Shown here in pieces: positions 5,555 to 6,575 of a DNA stretch of 6,575 nt. How positions within the stretch are numbered: the stretch's first letter is position 1; each line of letters opens with the position of its first letter. Below the pieces are notes generated by a model. The model saw only the letters and a program-made list of their open reading frames with translations. It did not search any database and was not told the origin of the DNA. The stretch is from Methanofollis sp. (GTDB taxonomy: Archaea > Halobacteriota > Methanomicrobia > Methanomicrobiales > Methanofollaceae): contig JAQVHG010000127.1 of NCBI GenBank assembly GCA_028696365.1, forward strand, positions 1 to 6,575, written 5' to 3'. The position numbers and the translations under genes are program-made.

Positions 5555-6319
5555 ATGGTGAGGAAAGGACTGATGCGACAGACCGATGGGATTTCGCAGA
5601 TCAGGATCATGCCTGATCTGAATGTGATCAAGATCGGCGGGCATGGGACCATCGACTTCGGGCGCGAGGTGGTCTACCCGATCGTGGAGGAGATCGGGGC
5701 CCTTAAGGAGGCCGGGGAGAAGGTGCTCCTGGTGACCGGTGGTGGTGTCAGAGTGCGCCATATCATGGACATCGGCATCAACCTCGGGATGCCGACCGGT
5801 GTGCTCGCCGAACTCGCCGGCAAGATCAGCGAACAGAACGCCTTGATGATGTCTCTCCTCCTCTCCCCCTATGGGGGGACACAGGTGGCATCGGACGACC
5901 TCCTCGACCTCCCGACTCTCACCTCACTGGGCCTCCTGCCGGTGACCCACGGTACCCCCCCGTACGGGCTCTACGAACAGCCCCCTGAGATGGGATCGAT
6001 CCCGCCGAACCGGACCGACACCGGTGCAGTACTCATTGCCGAGGTGATGGGCGCGAAGAACTGTATCCTTGCGAAGAATGTCGACGGCCTCTTCACCGAA
6101 GACCCCCGCATCGACCCTGAGGCCGACCTCATCTCTGAGATCACGGCAGAAGATCTGCTTGCAAGGGACATGGAGGACATGGTCCTTGAGAAGAACGCAG
6201 TCGAGCTTCTCCTCCACACCAAGCACGTGAAGGAGATCAGGGTGGTCAACGGGCATGTGCCCGGCAATATCACGAAGGCAGTAAAGGGTGAGAAGATCGG
6301 GACCCTTATCAGGGCCTGA
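5555..6319 (+). CDS. Molybdenum storage protein-like (MosA/MosB family)
   Basis: A cytoplasmic protein of the amino-acid-kinase/UMP-kinase fold, 254 aa from this ATG. It most resembles the subunits of bacterial molybdenum storage protein (MoSto), which packs molybdate or tungstate as polyoxometalate clusters at the expense of ATP. Nucleotide-fold features are VIKIGGH (24-30), LVTGGGVRVRH (59-69), LGMPTGVLAEL (77-87), IPPNRTDTGAVLIAE (149-163), NVDGLFTEDP (175-184), and the C-terminal VVNGHVPG...EKIGTLI (230-252). IPPxRTDxG and VNGxVPG fit MoSto better than ordinary UMP kinase. From memory it is nearer MosB; the His-rich segment of MosA after PPY is absent (PPYGLYEQ). GGAG 5 nt upstream supports the ATG, but the frame stays protein-like upstream to about 5507. 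Only one subunit gene is visible, so it may form homomers. Its place beside modABC supports oxyanion storage; uridylate-kinase activity is the main alternative. Confidence 0.82.
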   Translation: MVRKGLMRQTDGISQIRIMPDLNVIKIGGHGTIDFGREVVYPIVEEIGALKEAGEKVLLVTGGGVRVRHIMDIGINLGMPTGVLAELAGKISEQNALMMSLLLSPYGGTQVASDDLLDLPTLTSLGLLPVTHGTPPYGLYEQPPEMGSIPPNRTDTGAVLIAEVMGAKNCILAKNVDGLFTEDPRIDPEADLISEITAEDLLARDMEDMVLEKNAVELLLHTKHVKEIRVVNGHVPGNITKAVKGEKIGTLIRA

Positions 6320-6335
6320 CCTTCCTTTTCTTTTT
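6320..6335 (+). terminator. T-rich terminator after the storage-protein gene
   Basis: Directly after the TGA the sequence is pyrimidine-rich with T4 and T5 tracts (CCTTCCTTTTCTTTTT), typical of archaeal termination. Its end overlaps the stop codon of the convergent small gene, so the intergenic space is minimal. Confidence 0.6.
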
Positions 6336-6570
6336 ATCGGGCGGCGGCTTTCATCTCGCCGCGTTTTTCCTCGGGCATCGCTTCGAGCCAGACGATCTCG
6401 GCCCCTACATCTGCGGCGATCTGTTCGAGTTCAGTCTTCCTGAAATGAGTCGCCTCGACCTTGAGGTGTCCTTCATCGCCCTTCCCACCGGTGGCGGCAA
6501 CGACGCGGTACTTCGGTTGCCTGACGCCGCTGCCGACCTTTTGTCTCTCTCTCACATAAAGTTTCAACAT
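6334..6570 (-). CDS. Conserved 78-aa basic protein, unknown function (copy 2)
   Basis: Paralog of the protein encoded at 5191-5418. YVRERQKVGSGV is identical in both, followed by QPK-(F/Y)-R-(I/V)-VA; HFRK, IAAD, AEIVWLE and MPE are also shared. It differs in the middle (GGKGDEGHLKVEATHF) and in an Ala-rich tail in place of Lys/Asn. The ATG at 6570 is five bases from the window edge, so its ribosome binding site and promoter cannot be judged, but the homology says the protein is complete. It converges on the storage-protein gene with only 14 nt between stop codons. No function is known to me; two diverged copies bracketing one gene suggest a specific partnership or a local duplication. Confidence 0.82.
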   Translation of the reverse strand: MLKLYVRERQKVGSGVRQPKYRVVAATGGKGDEGHLKVEATHFRKTELEQIAADVGAEIVWLEAMPEEKRGEMKAAAR

Positions 6571-6575
6571 CTTCT

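Noticed and set aside
5224..6570. Mobile element bounded by the imperfect direct repeats
   Set aside because: The repeats are coding paralogs under protein-level conservation; there is no transposase, terminal inverted repeat or target duplication.

Overview
The window looks like chromosome of a methanogenic archaeon, most likely in or near Methanomicrobiales (Methanoculleus/Methanofollis type). This is inferred from archaeal TATA boxes about 25 nt upstream of apparently leaderless starts, T-tract terminators, Shine-Dalgarno cores of the GGAGGTGAT type, moderately high G+C coding DNA, and gene families common in such organisms. No rRNA, tRNA, CRISPR array or insertion sequence is visible.

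Layout. Positions 1-116 hold the 3' end of an unidentified plus-strand gene that stops just before a T8 tract. Positions 117-328 contain no convincing gene but several inverted repeats. A MOT1-type molybdate permease gene runs leftward (329-1462). Diverging from it is a rightward cluster: modA (1573-2379), a TrmO/TsaA-family gene (2430-2966), modB (2963-3751) and modC (3761-4807). trmO and modB overlap by four bases, and modC starts 9 nt after modB. A small winged-helix protein gene (4824-5174) and a 75-aa protein gene (5191-5418) run leftward and converge on modC. A divergent promoter region with an 18-bp perfect palindrome (5434-5451) separates them from a rightward gene for a molybdenum-storage-protein-like amino-acid-kinase-fold protein (ATG at 5555, possibly starting at 5507). 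A second copy of the 75-aa protein gene (6334-6570) faces the storage gene from the right.

How it fits together. The window reads as a molybdate/tungstate acquisition and storage locus. It has a secondary permease, a high-affinity ABC importer (lipoprotein receptor, permease, ATPase with TOBE-like tail), a putative cytoplasmic oxyanion store, and a candidate DNA-binding regulator. Methanogens need Mo or W for formylmethanofuran dehydrogenase and formate dehydrogenase. The unexplained parts are the TrmO-like gene inside the transporter operon and the two paralogous small proteins flanking the storage gene. Together with the palindromic operator candidates and a possible non-canonical start of the storage gene, they are the best places to look for something new.
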